This document shows, piece after piece, positions 17,974 through 26,484 of a stretch of 51,342 nucleotides of DNA (position 1 is the first letter of the stretch; the number at the start of each line of letters is the position of its first letter). A program made the translations under genes and the position numbers. Source of the DNA: Plectonema cf. radiosum LEGE 06105 (lineage in GTDB: Bacteria > Cyanobacteriota > Cyanobacteriia > Cyanobacteriales > Nostocaceae); the NCBI RefSeq assembly GCF_015207665.1, contig NZ_JADEWL010000034.1, positions 1 through 51,342 of the forward strand, written 5' to 3'. The notes under the pieces are model-generated. The model had not been told where the DNA came from. It saw only the letters and a list, made by a program, of their open reading frames with translations, and ran no database searches.

Positions 17974-18549
17974 TTACCATAGAATTGACAAATCCAAAAC
18001 AAACCCCGGTAAGATATCTTCTCCGGATAAACTTGTAGGAGAATCCAATACTTCTACTGCTTGCCCTTGACGATAGATTTCTACCCGACGATTTTTACGG
18101 TTAAAAAGCCAGCCTAATTTGACACCCGCAGCCATATACTCAACCATTTTTTCTTGAACATCGCTTAATTGATCTGAAGGTGACATCAATTCTAATACAA
18201 AATCTGGGGCGATAGGAGGAAACTTTTCTCGCTGTTGTTCGCTAAGTGTATTCCACCTGTCTAATTGTATCCAAGATACATCTGGAGAACGGTTGGGACC
18301 ATTGGGGAGTTTAAAGCAGGTAGAAGAATCGAATACTTTACCAAGTAAAAATTTGCGGTTCCAAAGTACAAATTCCGCATTCAGTTCTGAGTTACGGTTT
18401 CCTGTTTCTCCTCCCGTTGGTGGCATTACGATTAATTCTCCCCATTGATTGCGTTCTAATTTGACATCGGGATTATCCTGACATAGTTGGTAAAATTGGT
18501 CGTCAGTAAGTTTGACAACGTTGTTAAAGTTGATGGTGATGGCAGTCAT
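17974..18549 (-). CDS. Uma2 family protein (DUF820)
   Basis: This 191-aa protein has the restriction-endonuclease-like Uma2 fold seen in large cyanobacterial families. Hallmarks are LTDDQFYQLCQDNPDVKLER, ELIVMPPTGGETGNRNSEL, SPDVSWI, FVLELMSPSD and AGVKLGWLFNRKNRRVEIYR. The Asp of PDVSW and the Glu of FVLELMSP are the expected active-site acidic residues. Members are multiplied in cyanobacteria and often linked to mobile DNA, but their biological role is unsettled. It ends near a DUF445 gene in the same orientation. Confidence 0.9.
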   Translation of the reverse strand: MTAITINFNNVVKLTDDQFYQLCQDNPDVKLERNQWGELIVMPPTGGETGNRNSELNAEFVLWNRKFLLGKVFDSSTCFKLPNGPNRSPDVSWIQLDRWNTLSEQQREKFPPIAPDFVLELMSPSDQLSDVQEKMVEYMAAGVKLGWLFNRKNRRVEIYRQGQAVEVLDSPTSLSGEDILPGFVLDLSILW

Positions 18550-18601
18550 AACTATTTATACCTTTTTGTTAACTATTTATTGTTAACTGTTAACTGACAA
18601 A

Positions 18602-19834
18602 TTATCGATTAAATAATAATAGTATTGTTTGAAATGAACCTACCAATAAACCTAAAACGCCACCTAAACTTACAATAGCTTGTAACTCATTTTTAACTAT
18701 TCCTTCAATGGCATTTTCTAAGTCAGCAGGTGATGTTGATTTGATTCTATCGATAATTACTTGGTCAATTGATAAAATGGGAATTGTTTGAGCAACAAGG
18801 TTTTCTAAATCTTTTTCCAAGTAACGTTCTAAAAGTAATGCTAATTCTTTACTAACTACTTCTAAAGATGAACTCATTACTTGTGAATTACTCAAACGAT
18901 TTAACAGTAAACTTGCTATTTTTTCCCAATCTAAGGATTTACTGAAACCTTCTAGTAACTCACCACCCCGCGTTTGGATATAATGACGAACGCTGTCTCC
19001 CGTGGTTTTCCGTAACTGACGAACTGTACCCATCGGTAAGTTTTGTAACGAAACATTTTGCACGATTTTGCGAATGCGATCGCGAACTTGTAAATCTTGA
19101 GTTAATTCTGTGATGCGAGCGTTGGTTGCGTCTTTTTCATCCAAGCAATAGGTACGTAAACGAGTTAAACTGTTGCGTAAACCGAAGAGGTTTGCGACTA
19201 CCCAGTATGTACCGCTGGTTCTTTCGCGGAAACTTTCATCGATGGTTTGAATGGTGCGGTCTGTGAGAAAATCAATTATGGCTAAACGAATAGTATCTGC
19301 GGGTAAAACGACTTGCAATAACCAATCAGCTAAACGGTAAGCTTGAACCTCACTCAGTTGGAATTCTAGTAATATTTGGTCGAATATCTGATCTATTTGC
19401 GCTTCTAAAAAATCTTCTCGTCGTGCTAAAACTTTGAGTAGACGGGGTAATGATTCTCCGAGCAAATCTTTGAGAATTCCTGCTAGGATTTTAGTCGTTT
19501 TCTGCTCTCTATCATCTTTAATTTGATTGATAGCCATTTGCAGTAACCAGAGAATTCCTGACTCTACTCGTTCTCTTTCTAACAAGCGTCGTGCCAATTT
19601 TTGCAATTCTTCTGGTGTCAGCAGCGACTGCATTATGGTTTTAGAAACATTCTTAGCTAAACGCTCTTGATTACGAGGTATCAATCCAGGGGTAAATGGA
19701 ATCCTTTTCCCACCGATATAAATTGCTCGGTAAGGACGAAATAACATTTTTATCGCTAAATCATTGGTGAAATAGCCGATAATTGCACCTGCTACGGGGG
19801 GGGTAATATATAACCAGAGATTAGATAAATCCAC
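18602..19834 (-). CDS. DUF445 family membrane protein
   Basis: The protein is 410 aa with one hydrophobic helix at each end (about 5-25 and 385-407) and a long, charged, mostly helical middle. The N-terminal [19 protein letters not shown] and [20 protein letters not shown] are diagnostic of DUF445 (YheB-like) proteins. The family is of unknown function; its topology suggests a membrane-anchored tether. The upstream start at 19834 is supported by the conserved N-terminal motif. Confidence 0.87.
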   Translation of the reverse strand: MDLSNLWLYITPPVAGAIIGYFTNDLAIKMLFRPYRAIYIGGKRIPFTPGLIPRNQERLAKNVSKTIMQSLLTPEELQKLARRLLERERVESGILWLLQMAINQIKDDREQKTTKILAGILKDLLGESLPRLLKVLARREDFLEAQIDQIFDQILLEFQLSEVQAYRLADWLLQVVLPADTIRLAIIDFLTDRTIQTIDESFRERTSGTYWVVANLFGLRNSLTRLRTYCLDEKDATNARITELTQDLQVRDRIRKIVQNVSLQNLPMGTVRQLRKTTGDSVRHYIQTRGGELLEGFSKSLDWEKIASLLLNRLSNSQVMSSSLEVVSKELALLLERYLEKDLENLVAQTIPILSIDQVIIDRIKSTSPADLENAIEGIVKNELQAIVSLGGVLGLLVGSFQTILLLFNR

Positions 19835-19835
19835 G

Positions 19836-20124
19836 ATAGGAATTAGGAATTAGGAGTTAGGAGTTGGGAGTTAGGAGTGAGGAGTTGGGAGTTAGGAGTG
19901 GGAAAAAAGTAGAAATTCTCAAGTTAAATATATAATTCTTTTTTCTCAGATAAATTATTTTTACAAATTTATAATTTGGTCAAAATGGAATAGTAATCAA
20001 ATAATCATGGGATAAATTCCCTAATTTTTCAATTCAACTACTTTTTTCATTAACTCTTAAATCTTAACTCCTAACTCTTAACTCTTAACTCCTAACTCTT
20101 AACTCCTAACTCCTCACTCTTAAC
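19836..20124. repeat. Inverted pair of heptamer arrays around 140 bp
   Basis: GGAGTTA-type units (19846-19903) face AACTCCT/AACTCTT-type units (20047-20115). The two arrays are complementary, so the transcript or single strand could fold into a long hairpin. The AT-rich 140 bp between them (19904-20046) contains no visible gene. The right array runs up to the ubiE stop codon. Confidence 0.8.
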
Positions 20125-20809
20125 TTTTTGTTAGTACTAGCACTCCCATCATACCGTTTGCGATGGGATAGTGTACCGCAGAAGCAAAACCAACTTGATT
20201 AGCTATCTTAATTTGCTCTTTACCTGATGGGAAGCGTTCCAAGCTGGGATTAATATAAGCATATTCTTCTTTTAAACCCATTTGACTGGCTGCGGGAACT
20301 ACGAGATTATCTAAATACCATTGCTGAAAGCTACGTATTACAGGATTTTCGGGACGATGAAAGTCTAATATTGCAGCTTTCGCTTTTGGTTGTAAAACTC
20401 GATGTAATTCGCTTAAACAACGGGGAATATCTGTAACATTTCTTAATCCATAACCCATTGTAGCGGCGTTAAATTGATTATCATCAAAAGGTAATTCTAG
20501 GACATCAGCTTCTGTCCAAGTAATAGAAGGAATAGAATAATATTGCTTATAACGTTGTTTAGCTACTTCTAATAACTCTGGAGAAAAGTCTACAGCCTCT
20601 ACCTTACCACTTTTCCCGACTCTACGAGCGATGCGAAAAGCCAAATCACCGCTACCGCAACACAAATCCAGACAGGTGTCTCCCGTCTTGGCTGCGCTCC
20701 ATTTAACCGTCATTTCCTTCCATATCCGATGTTGTCCGAAACTCAACCAATCATTTAATTGATCGTAAACAGGTGCAATGCGGTTAAAAATGGAGCGAAT
20801 TTCAGACAT
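20120..20809 (-). CDS. ubiE: UbiE/MenG quinone methyltransferase
   Basis: This 229-aa SAM methylase of the UbiE/MenG/COQ5 family has IFNRIAPVYDQLNDWLSFGQ at the start, motif I LDLCCGSGDLAFRIA (47-61), VDFSPELLEVAKQ, and AATMGYGLRNVTDIPRCLSE. In cyanobacteria this enzyme is expected to methylate the naphthoquinone ring of phylloquinone (as MenG), the photosystem I electron carrier. Length is normal. It is downstream of the REC-GAF gene in the same orientation, separated by repeats. Confidence 0.92.
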   Translation of the reverse strand: MSEIRSIFNRIAPVYDQLNDWLSFGQHRIWKEMTVKWSAAKTGDTCLDLCCGSGDLAFRIARRVGKSGKVEAVDFSPELLEVAKQRYKQYYSIPSITWTEADVLELPFDDNQFNAATMGYGLRNVTDIPRCLSELHRVLQPKAKAAILDFHRPENPVIRSFQQWYLDNLVVPAASQMGLKEEYAYINPSLERFPSGKEQIKIANQVGFASAVHYPIANGMMGVLVLTKS

Positions 20810-20810
20810 A

Positions 20811-20950
20811 GCAGTGAGCAGTTAACAGTTATCAGTTATTAATTATCGGTCATCAGCTATCAGTTATTTTAAAAATTTCAACCCCTCTCTCCGATAAGGA
20901 AAGAGGTTTACATTCTCTTCGAGTTAACTGTTTGCTCACTGTTAACTGTA
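20811..20950. repeat. Diverged heptamer arrays in inverted orientation
   Basis: CAGTTAT/CAGTTAA units (20818-20868) and AACTGTT/CTGTTAA units (20925-20950) flank about 55 bp. They lie directly upstream of the ubiE start and over the stop of the REC-GAF gene. Confidence 0.7.
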
Positions 20951-21886
20951 ATGGGCGCAATTAAGTATAAGTGCTAAGACTTGTCCGGAAAGGTGAATCA
21001 ATTTTAATTCATCTTCTTGTAAGGTACAAGGTTTTTTCCACTGTAACGATAGTACTGCGGTAACTTGATTTGCGTGAACGACGGGGATAGTCAAATGTGC
21101 TTGTGTATTTGTATCTGAATAATGAGCTAGGTCTTTGAGCTGCTCTGATGCAAGTACATTTACGCAAACTTTTACTTTTTTAGTTGCAATAGTTTCCTTG
21201 ATTAAAGGGTCTCGATCCAACCAGTTATCTAATATTCCGTCTTGACTAAAGGTACCACTAATAGAAGTCAAACTGTCGTTTTCTACTAATTGCAAAATAC
21301 AACCATCAGCAGCAAAAGTTTCTCCATAGATTGCGGCAATTGGTGCTAAAGTTTCCTCTACACTGGAAACAGTTTGGCTAATCTGTACCGATGAAGTTAA
21401 TAACGCCATTTGGGAATTTGCGCGACGTAATTCTTCAGTACGCTGTTTAAGCAAATCGTAAGTTTCAGCAGCCCGTTGTACAACTCCTTTGAGTTCTTCG
21501 GGGTCCCAAGGCTTGGTAATATATCTGTAAACTTGTCCAGCGTTAATCGCGTCTACAAGGTCTTCAATATCGGTAAAACCAGTCAAAATGATGCGTACTG
21601 TATCGGGAAATTGAGGTAAAGTTTTGCTAAGAAATTCAGTTCCCTTCATTTCTGGCATTCTTTGGTCAGAGATAATTACAGCAACTTCTCCTTCCTCAGC
21701 TAATACTCTTAAAGCACTAGTACCGCTATCTGCTTTCAACACTTGAAAGTCACGACGAAAAGTTCGGTACAACAAATCTAGATTATCAGGTTCGTCGTCT
21801 ACCACTAAGATTTTTTGTTTTTTACGTCTTTCTGAAGTCATTAATTTACTCTGGATATTATTTAGTTCGTTTGGAAGATTTTTCAT
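20942..21886 (-). CDS. Response regulator with C-terminal GAF-like domain
   Basis: The protein is 314 aa. The receiver (about 25-145) has the DDEPDNLDLLYRTFRRDFQV start, phosphoacceptor D74 (IISDQRMPE), T in LTGFT and K in ITKPWDPEEL. A coiled-coil (YDLLKQRTEELRRANSQM) links it to a GAF-like domain (about 165-314) with FAADGCILQLVENDS. No output helix-turn-helix, HD-GYP or GGDEF is present, so it may work through protein contacts. The ATG at 21841 (MTSERRKK) is a possible alternative start. It is divergent from raf1. Confidence 0.87.
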   Translation of the reverse strand: MKNLPNELNNIQSKLMTSERRKKQKILVVDDEPDNLDLLYRTFRRDFQVLKADSGTSALRVLAEEGEVAVIISDQRMPEMKGTEFLSKTLPQFPDTVRIILTGFTDIEDLVDAINAGQVYRYITKPWDPEELKGVVQRAAETYDLLKQRTEELRRANSQMALLTSSVQISQTVSSVEETLAPIAAIYGETFAADGCILQLVENDSLTSISGTFSQDGILDNWLDRDPLIKETIATKKVKVCVNVLASEQLKDLAHYSDTNTQAHLTIPVVHANQVTAVLSLQWKKPCTLQEDELKLIHLSGQVLALILNCAHYS

Positions 21887-22308
21887 TATACGTATTCCTT
21901 CACATCATCATAGGTGCTTTTTTATATTTGATACAAATCTATTTTGTATTTTTTCTGTAATCTTTTTAATGATTAACCTAAGTTAGATGAAAATCAAAGA
22001 AGTCAGGTTTTTAGGATAAATATCTGTAATCTCAGAGAACAGTCAAACTGAGGTTAATCATTAATTTCAAAGGGTTATTATCTAAATTAAGGTTGATATT
22101 AACCGCGAAAACACGGAGTTAAAATTATTGTCCGATGCTGGATTATTCTTTGATAACTCATAATTTTAACTAACGGTAGAGTATTCACCCCAAGATTGAA
22201 GTTGATTTTTTTTACTTTCAGAGAAAATCTGTAACCATGAGTTTTGTCTAGTTACGCCGTTACATCATAAAATTGTATTTACTACCGTGAATTTTCCTAT
22301 CCCCAGTT
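21887..22308. other. Divergent intergenic region (REC-GAF / raf1)
   Basis: These 422 bp hold the promoters of two divergent genes. One arm of the AGAAGTCAGGTTTTT dispersed repeat is at 21999-22013. No small ORF or clear operator is visible. Confidence 0.4.
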
Positions 22309-23397
22309 ATGACAGATTTCCCATCCCCAATTCAAAATACTGAAAATCAACCAGATCCGGAAGTAGTCCAAGAATTACTACAAAAACTCAGACAAAAAGA
22401 AGGAAACTGGGTGGAATGGGGACAAGGTTGTGCTTATTTGCAAAAAGTCGGTTACAATCCTCAAGACATTTTTGAAGCTACTGGTTTTGAACCCATTCAG
22501 CAGAATCAAATTATTGTTGGCTCTCAAGTTTATAATTCTTTGAAAAAAGGTGGTGCGCCGCAGGAAGTACAATCATATTATTCCCAACGAGGAAGCGATA
22601 TCTTATATGAGTTGCGTTTGCTCACTGAAGAAGAACGTGCAAGTGCTGCTGAGCTTACCTTTGAGCATAAAGTTGATGCAGATGAAGTTAAAGAAGTAGC
22701 TAGAGCAATCAAAGATTTTTCCCGCTTGCGTAATTTACCGGAAGGGTTTTCCGCACATCCTGGAGATGCGGTGGCTTATCAAACTTGGAAACAAGCCAGA
22801 CAAAAATCAGATTTGCAATTGCGATCGCGTTTTATTGCTAAAGGTTTAAAGTTTGCTCATACTGAATCAGCGCGGAAAAAAATCGAACATTTATTAACTG
22901 ATTTTACCGTTGTTCCCCAACGTCCCGCACCGTTGTTACCCTTTTACCGTCTGGAATCTGATGCAGAAATGTCTCGTGTAGTTCCGGTGGTGGGTGAGTT
23001 ACCATTGACACCGAATGATTTGCAAGCGGTGCCTATAGTGGAAGAAAATGGACCATTTAACATGGTAAAATTTGCAGGTGAGGGCGCGTGGGTACCTTTA
23101 CCAGGTTGGCAAGTGGTGTTAGCTGCTCAAGACCCTGTGGTAATATTGTGTAACAGCGACAGATTTCCCAACCAAGACCAAAATACTCCACAACCAATAA
23201 TGGTAGCCATAGATCGTTCCCAAAGGAAATGGGATTCTGGTAGTTATTTTGTCGTAGAAAATTCGGGAGAATTAGATTTTCAGTGGTTTGAAACCGAACC
23301 AGAAGTAGACTTATTAGGAAGAATAATTGTGATCGTCAAGCCGAAGAGAATTTTGGATGAAGAATTTACCAAAGATTCTTGGCAAATTGATGAATAA
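22309..23397 (+). CDS. raf1: Rubisco accumulation factor 1 (Raf1)
   Basis: This 362-aa chaperone stabilises the RbcL dimer during Rubisco assembly. The N-terminal alpha-helical part (about 15-200) has EGNWVEWGQGCAYLQKVGY and KGGAPQEVQSYYSQRGSDIL, characteristic of Raf1; the C-terminal beta domain (about 210-355) has RPAPLLPFYRLESDAEMSRV and EGAWVPLPGWQVVLAAQDPV. Both domains are intact and the length is normal. It is monocistronic here and not next to rbc genes. Confidence 0.95.
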   Translation: MTDFPSPIQNTENQPDPEVVQELLQKLRQKEGNWVEWGQGCAYLQKVGYNPQDIFEATGFEPIQQNQIIVGSQVYNSLKKGGAPQEVQSYYSQRGSDILYELRLLTEEERASAAELTFEHKVDADEVKEVARAIKDFSRLRNLPEGFSAHPGDAVAYQTWKQARQKSDLQLRSRFIAKGLKFAHTESARKKIEHLLTDFTVVPQRPAPLLPFYRLESDAEMSRVVPVVGELPLTPNDLQAVPIVEENGPFNMVKFAGEGAWVPLPGWQVVLAAQDPVVILCNSDRFPNQDQNTPQPIMVAIDRSQRKWDSGSYFVVENSGELDFQWFETEPEVDLLGRIIVIVKPKRILDEEFTKDSWQIDE

Positions 23398-23440
23398 GGA
23401 GTAGGTTTAAGGTTAAAGGTCTAAGGTTAAAGGTTAAAGG
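23398..23440. repeat. Heptamer array (GGTTAAA)
   Basis: AAGGTTT/AAGGTTA/AAGGTCT units follow within 2-3 bp of the raf1 stop codon. Confidence 0.85.
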
Positions 23441-23459
23441 TTAAAATTCCGGTGGTACC

Positions 23460-23488
23460 GTAGAGATGTAGCATTGTTAGGTCTCTAC
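23460..23488. repeat. Degenerate GTAGAGA...TCTCTAC palindromic repeat
   Basis: GTAGAGA and TCTCTAC form perfect 7-bp arms around a diverged centre (tgtagcattgttagg). It is the same repeat type as at 2723, 26399 and 42670 and lies between convergent genes. Confidence 0.65.
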
Positions 23489-23499
23489 AATTCATAACT

Positions 23500-26184
23500 T
23501 TACTGTTGTGGAACTTTAACAAAATTACAATTAGGCTGCAATGAAAGAGTGTCGCATTTTACTTGGACTAGTACGCCGATTTGATCATCGTTTTCGGGGG
23601 GGATTTTGCGTTCATCTTTGATGCGTCGTTCATCTTTGATGCGTCGTTCATCTTTGATGCGGCGTTCATCTTTGATGCGTCGATCGCCATTTTCAAATTC
23701 TACTTTTCCTACTGCACCTTCGATAGAAAAATCCGGTGCAGATAACTCCTTTTGAAGTCCTTCGCGAGTTGGATTGTTACCCATACGTCGCAAACCTTCA
23801 GCAATTGCTATAGTGGCATCATATGACATAGCGGTACGCCAGTTTACTTGAACATTCCAAAGCTTTTGAGCATCTCTTTCAAATGAACTTTGATTCGCTT
23901 GATTTTCGTTTGGAAACCAAGGAATTGCAATCATCAGATTTTTGGCTTTCTCACCCTTATTCTCTACTGCTTGGCTATGCAAAGAATCTCCACCGAAGAG
24001 TGTCAGATTTGAAGTTTTATTGCTATCTAAAATTTCCAAAGCTTTATTCAAAGTTATACCTGTTTCAGGAACAAGCACTAATACACTTACTATTTCATTA
24101 GCCTTTTTGACGCAATTTTCGAGATTGGGATTATTGAAAAGGTCACATTCGCTAAGATTAATCAATTTACCATTTTGTATTGATTGCAGTTGATTATTCA
24201 ATTCTTCGCGATAACTTTTGCTGTAGGGACCACTAGAATCATAGGCAATAGCTGCTTCTGTTTTACCTAATGTTCTAACCATATAAGTAACTAAATTTTT
24301 AATTGCAATCCCGTCATGTGTTGGTGTACGGAAAACATATTTATTCAAATCAATTCCATAGTCTCTGTCTCTATTAAGAGAGTTTCTCACAGCAGTGCTG
24401 GTAGGAGAAACTACAACCATTTGGTTTTCTTTATAAACTTTTCCAGCTTCGAGAGTTGCTCTAGTTGAATAATGACCAACTACAGCTAAGATATCCTTCT
24501 TATTTGCCAATTTTGTAGCTACTTGTGCAGATGTAGAAGCCTTATCTTTATCATCAACAATAACGATTTGTAACAGCCTACCTTCAATACCACAGCTTAA
24601 ATTAATTTGATTTTGAGCTTGGGCAACTCCTTGCAATATTTCTTCATTGATTTGGTTTGTTGTATTGCCAAAAATAGGAGCAATTACAGCAATTTTTAAA
24701 GGCTCTAGATTTTTTTGAATAACGCAACGTTGAGTACCTGTAGTTAAAACCGGAAGCTTAACGCTTTGTGAAGGTTCCATCGCTACAGCATTATTCAGAT
24801 AAATTAGTGTTTCTGGGTCATTCTGATTTAGTTTAAGCGATTTTTCCAAATATCCGATTGAATCTTCGTAATTCTTTTGGGAAAAAGCTTCTATACCTCT
24901 TTGTTTCCATATATTGGAATTATAGTCGATTAATATTTTTTCTCCCCAACTAAAATTATCGCCTAAGTTTTCTAAAGTATCTCCGGAATCTGATATTACT
25001 TCTGATTGTTTTAGAGGAAGATTTTCGTTAACAGTTTCAGGTTTAGGTAAATTTAAATAAGTGAACATAACTACGAATATTACACTTGTGAAAATTGCTA
25101 TTTTCTGAAGTGAAATTGTTTTTTTAGCCCAAATTAAAGGACGTGCTGCGGGGTTTTGACAAATGACAGGTAACGAAGAAGCACAAGGAAATTCTTCTTC
25201 CATCCATTCAAGACGTTGACGTGCATTTCGTACCGCTAAATACAAAGAATGTCCTTGGGAAAAATCTTCTAAAAAGTATTGCAAAAACTGTCTTGCTACT
25301 TCATCGGGTACAGGTTCACGCATTACAATTATTTGCGGAATTTTCACACCACTCAATTCATCCGCTAAACCCAAACCATCACAGGAATTAAAAATTGCTA
25401 ATTTTAAACCATTTTTAACCGCAGTTCTTAACGCATTTCTCAACCGATTTAATGAAATACTCTCGCTATCATTAATTTGAATTTCTCCGCTGTTACATTC
25501 TTCTCTAGAAGAACTATGTCCCGCAAAAAATAGAATATCCCAATGTTGCTCCCACAAACTGTGACTAAGTTGTTTTATTTGAGGTTTTTCTAAAAAAGTA
25601 ACTTTCGCTCCCCGCTTGCGTAAATTTATTAATAACTGTCGATCTAAAGATAAATCTAATCCTTCACTACCACCGAAAATTGCCAAAATTTTTATAGGAC
25701 GTTTTAAAGGTTCACTAGAACGTGAATACTCTGCACTCAAAGCAAATTCGGCTTGAGGACGATTGTGAAATAATTTCCATAAATGCCAAGGAAGCTTTTT
25801 TAAATAAATATTATTAGTATCTATGATTACTCTTATTAATTCATTTGGATAAGTTTTTTCTTCTATCCTTACCTGTAATTCTCGGAAGGAAAGTTGAGCA
25901 AACCACTGAATCAAATATTTTTCAAATCGATTTCTAGCAATATTTTCATCTTCAATTACAGAACAATTAGTAATTTGAGCCGCAGGAATATTAATTTGTC
26001 TAGTTTTACCCAACTCGCGGTATTTGTCTTGCCAATCTCGATATAATTGGGGAATATCCGGTGCCGGAGCAAGTGTAATCTCTTGTTTAAAGAATCTTCG
26101 ACCATCTTCACCAATTTCAAGCATTACACGAAACCCTTGGTCAAAACTGCCTTCGTAAATATTCAATACAACAAACTTGCTCAT
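23500..26184 (-). CDS. CHAT-TM-TPR-periplasmic binding protein (receptor-type caspase-like protein)
   Basis: The protein is 894 aa. Residues about 100-345 form a CHAT (caspase-like) domain with the His-Cys pair His223 (FAGHSSS) and Cys268 (FNSCDG). One transmembrane helix follows (about 359-379). Residues about 425-470 look like a TPR unit (AFSQKNYEDSIGYLEKSLKL), and about 495-880 form a type 1 periplasmic ligand-binding domain of the branched-chain amino-acid receptor kind (LKIAVIAPIFGN, AVVGHYSTRATLEAG, VVSPTSTAVR). Lys/Arg just before the helix and acidic residues just after predict CHAT inside and the binding domain outside. A four-times-repeated RRIKDE lies at 835-858. It is the last gene of a cluster with sigma-like and DUF1822 genes. 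Confidence 0.88.
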   Translation of the reverse strand: MSKFVVLNIYEGSFDQGFRVMLEIGEDGRRFFKQEITLAPAPDIPQLYRDWQDKYRELGKTRQINIPAAQITNCSVIEDENIARNRFEKYLIQWFAQLSFRELQVRIEEKTYPNELIRVIIDTNNIYLKKLPWHLWKLFHNRPQAEFALSAEYSRSSEPLKRPIKILAIFGGSEGLDLSLDRQLLINLRKRGAKVTFLEKPQIKQLSHSLWEQHWDILFFAGHSSSREECNSGEIQINDSESISLNRLRNALRTAVKNGLKLAIFNSCDGLGLADELSGVKIPQIIVMREPVPDEVARQFLQYFLEDFSQGHSLYLAVRNARQRLEWMEEEFPCASSLPVICQNPAARPLIWAKKTISLQKIAIFTSVIFVVMFTYLNLPKPETVNENLPLKQSEVISDSGDTLENLGDNFSWGEKILIDYNSNIWKQRGIEAFSQKNYEDSIGYLEKSLKLNQNDPETLIYLNNAVAMEPSQSVKLPVLTTGTQRCVIQKNLEPLKIAVIAPIFGNTTNQINEEILQGVAQAQNQINLSCGIEGRLLQIVIVDDKDKASTSAQVATKLANKKDILAVVGHYSTRATLEAGKVYKENQMVVVSPTSTAVRNSLNRDRDYGIDLNKYVFRTPTHDGIAIKNLVTYMVRTLGKTEAAIAYDSSGPYSKSYREELNNQLQSIQNGKLINLSECDLFNNPNLENCVKKANEIVSVLVLVPETGITLNKALEILDSNKTSNLTLFGGDSLHSQAVENKGEKAKNLMIAIPWFPNENQANQSSFERDAQKLWNVQVNWRTAMSYDATIAIAEGLRRMGNNPTREGLQKELSAPDFSIEGAVGKVEFENGDRRIKDERRIKDERRIKDERRIKDERKIPPENDDQIGVLVQVKCDTLSLQPNCNFVKVPQQ
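23611..23682 (-). repeat. In-frame 18-bp minisatellite inside the CHAT-receptor gene
   Basis: Four tandem copies of TTCATCTTTGATGCGTCG (plus strand; the third copy has one change) encode RRIKDE x4 in the ligand-binding domain. The 18-bp period keeps the frame, so copy-number change would lengthen the protein without disrupting it. Confidence 0.95.
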
Positions 26185-26484
26185 GACGCTTGGGGAGTAA
26201 TGGTTTTTCTTAAAAATTCGTCTAATTTATAACCGTAATTATACTGAAGAATAGATTATAGATGCTAATGTTTCCATTTTTAATAATATTTGTAATAATA
26301 TTTGTAATAAATTTATTCTTTTTTACACCATAGGAATAAAAAACTTTGCGTCCCTTTGCGTATACCTTTGCGTCCCTTCGCGTTAAAAATATCAAAAATG
26401 TAGAGACGAATTGTATCACATCTCTACAAATAAAAATATTGCTTTGAACAGAGAAAAATCGGCGCATACAAATTATCTGAATAA
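26185..26484. other. Spacer between CHAT-receptor and DUF1822 genes
   Basis: These 300 bp hold a palindromic repeat (26399-26428) and a direct-repeat tract of TTTGCGTCCC / TTCGCGTTA type (26342-26388), a dispersed cyanobacterial repeat. An open frame at 26222-26467 (minus) is low complexity and consists largely of these repeats, so I do not call it. The CHAT gene may have its own promoter here. Confidence 0.5.
26399..26428. repeat. Palindromic repeat TGTAGAGACG...CATCTCTACA
   Basis: TGTAGAGA and TCTCTACA are perfect inverted arms around a short centre. It is the third member of the dispersed GTAGAGA family in this window. Confidence 0.7.

Noticed and set aside
26222-26467. 81-aa protein on the minus strand
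   Set aside because: It is made mostly of dispersed repeats and AT-rich sequence between two real genes.
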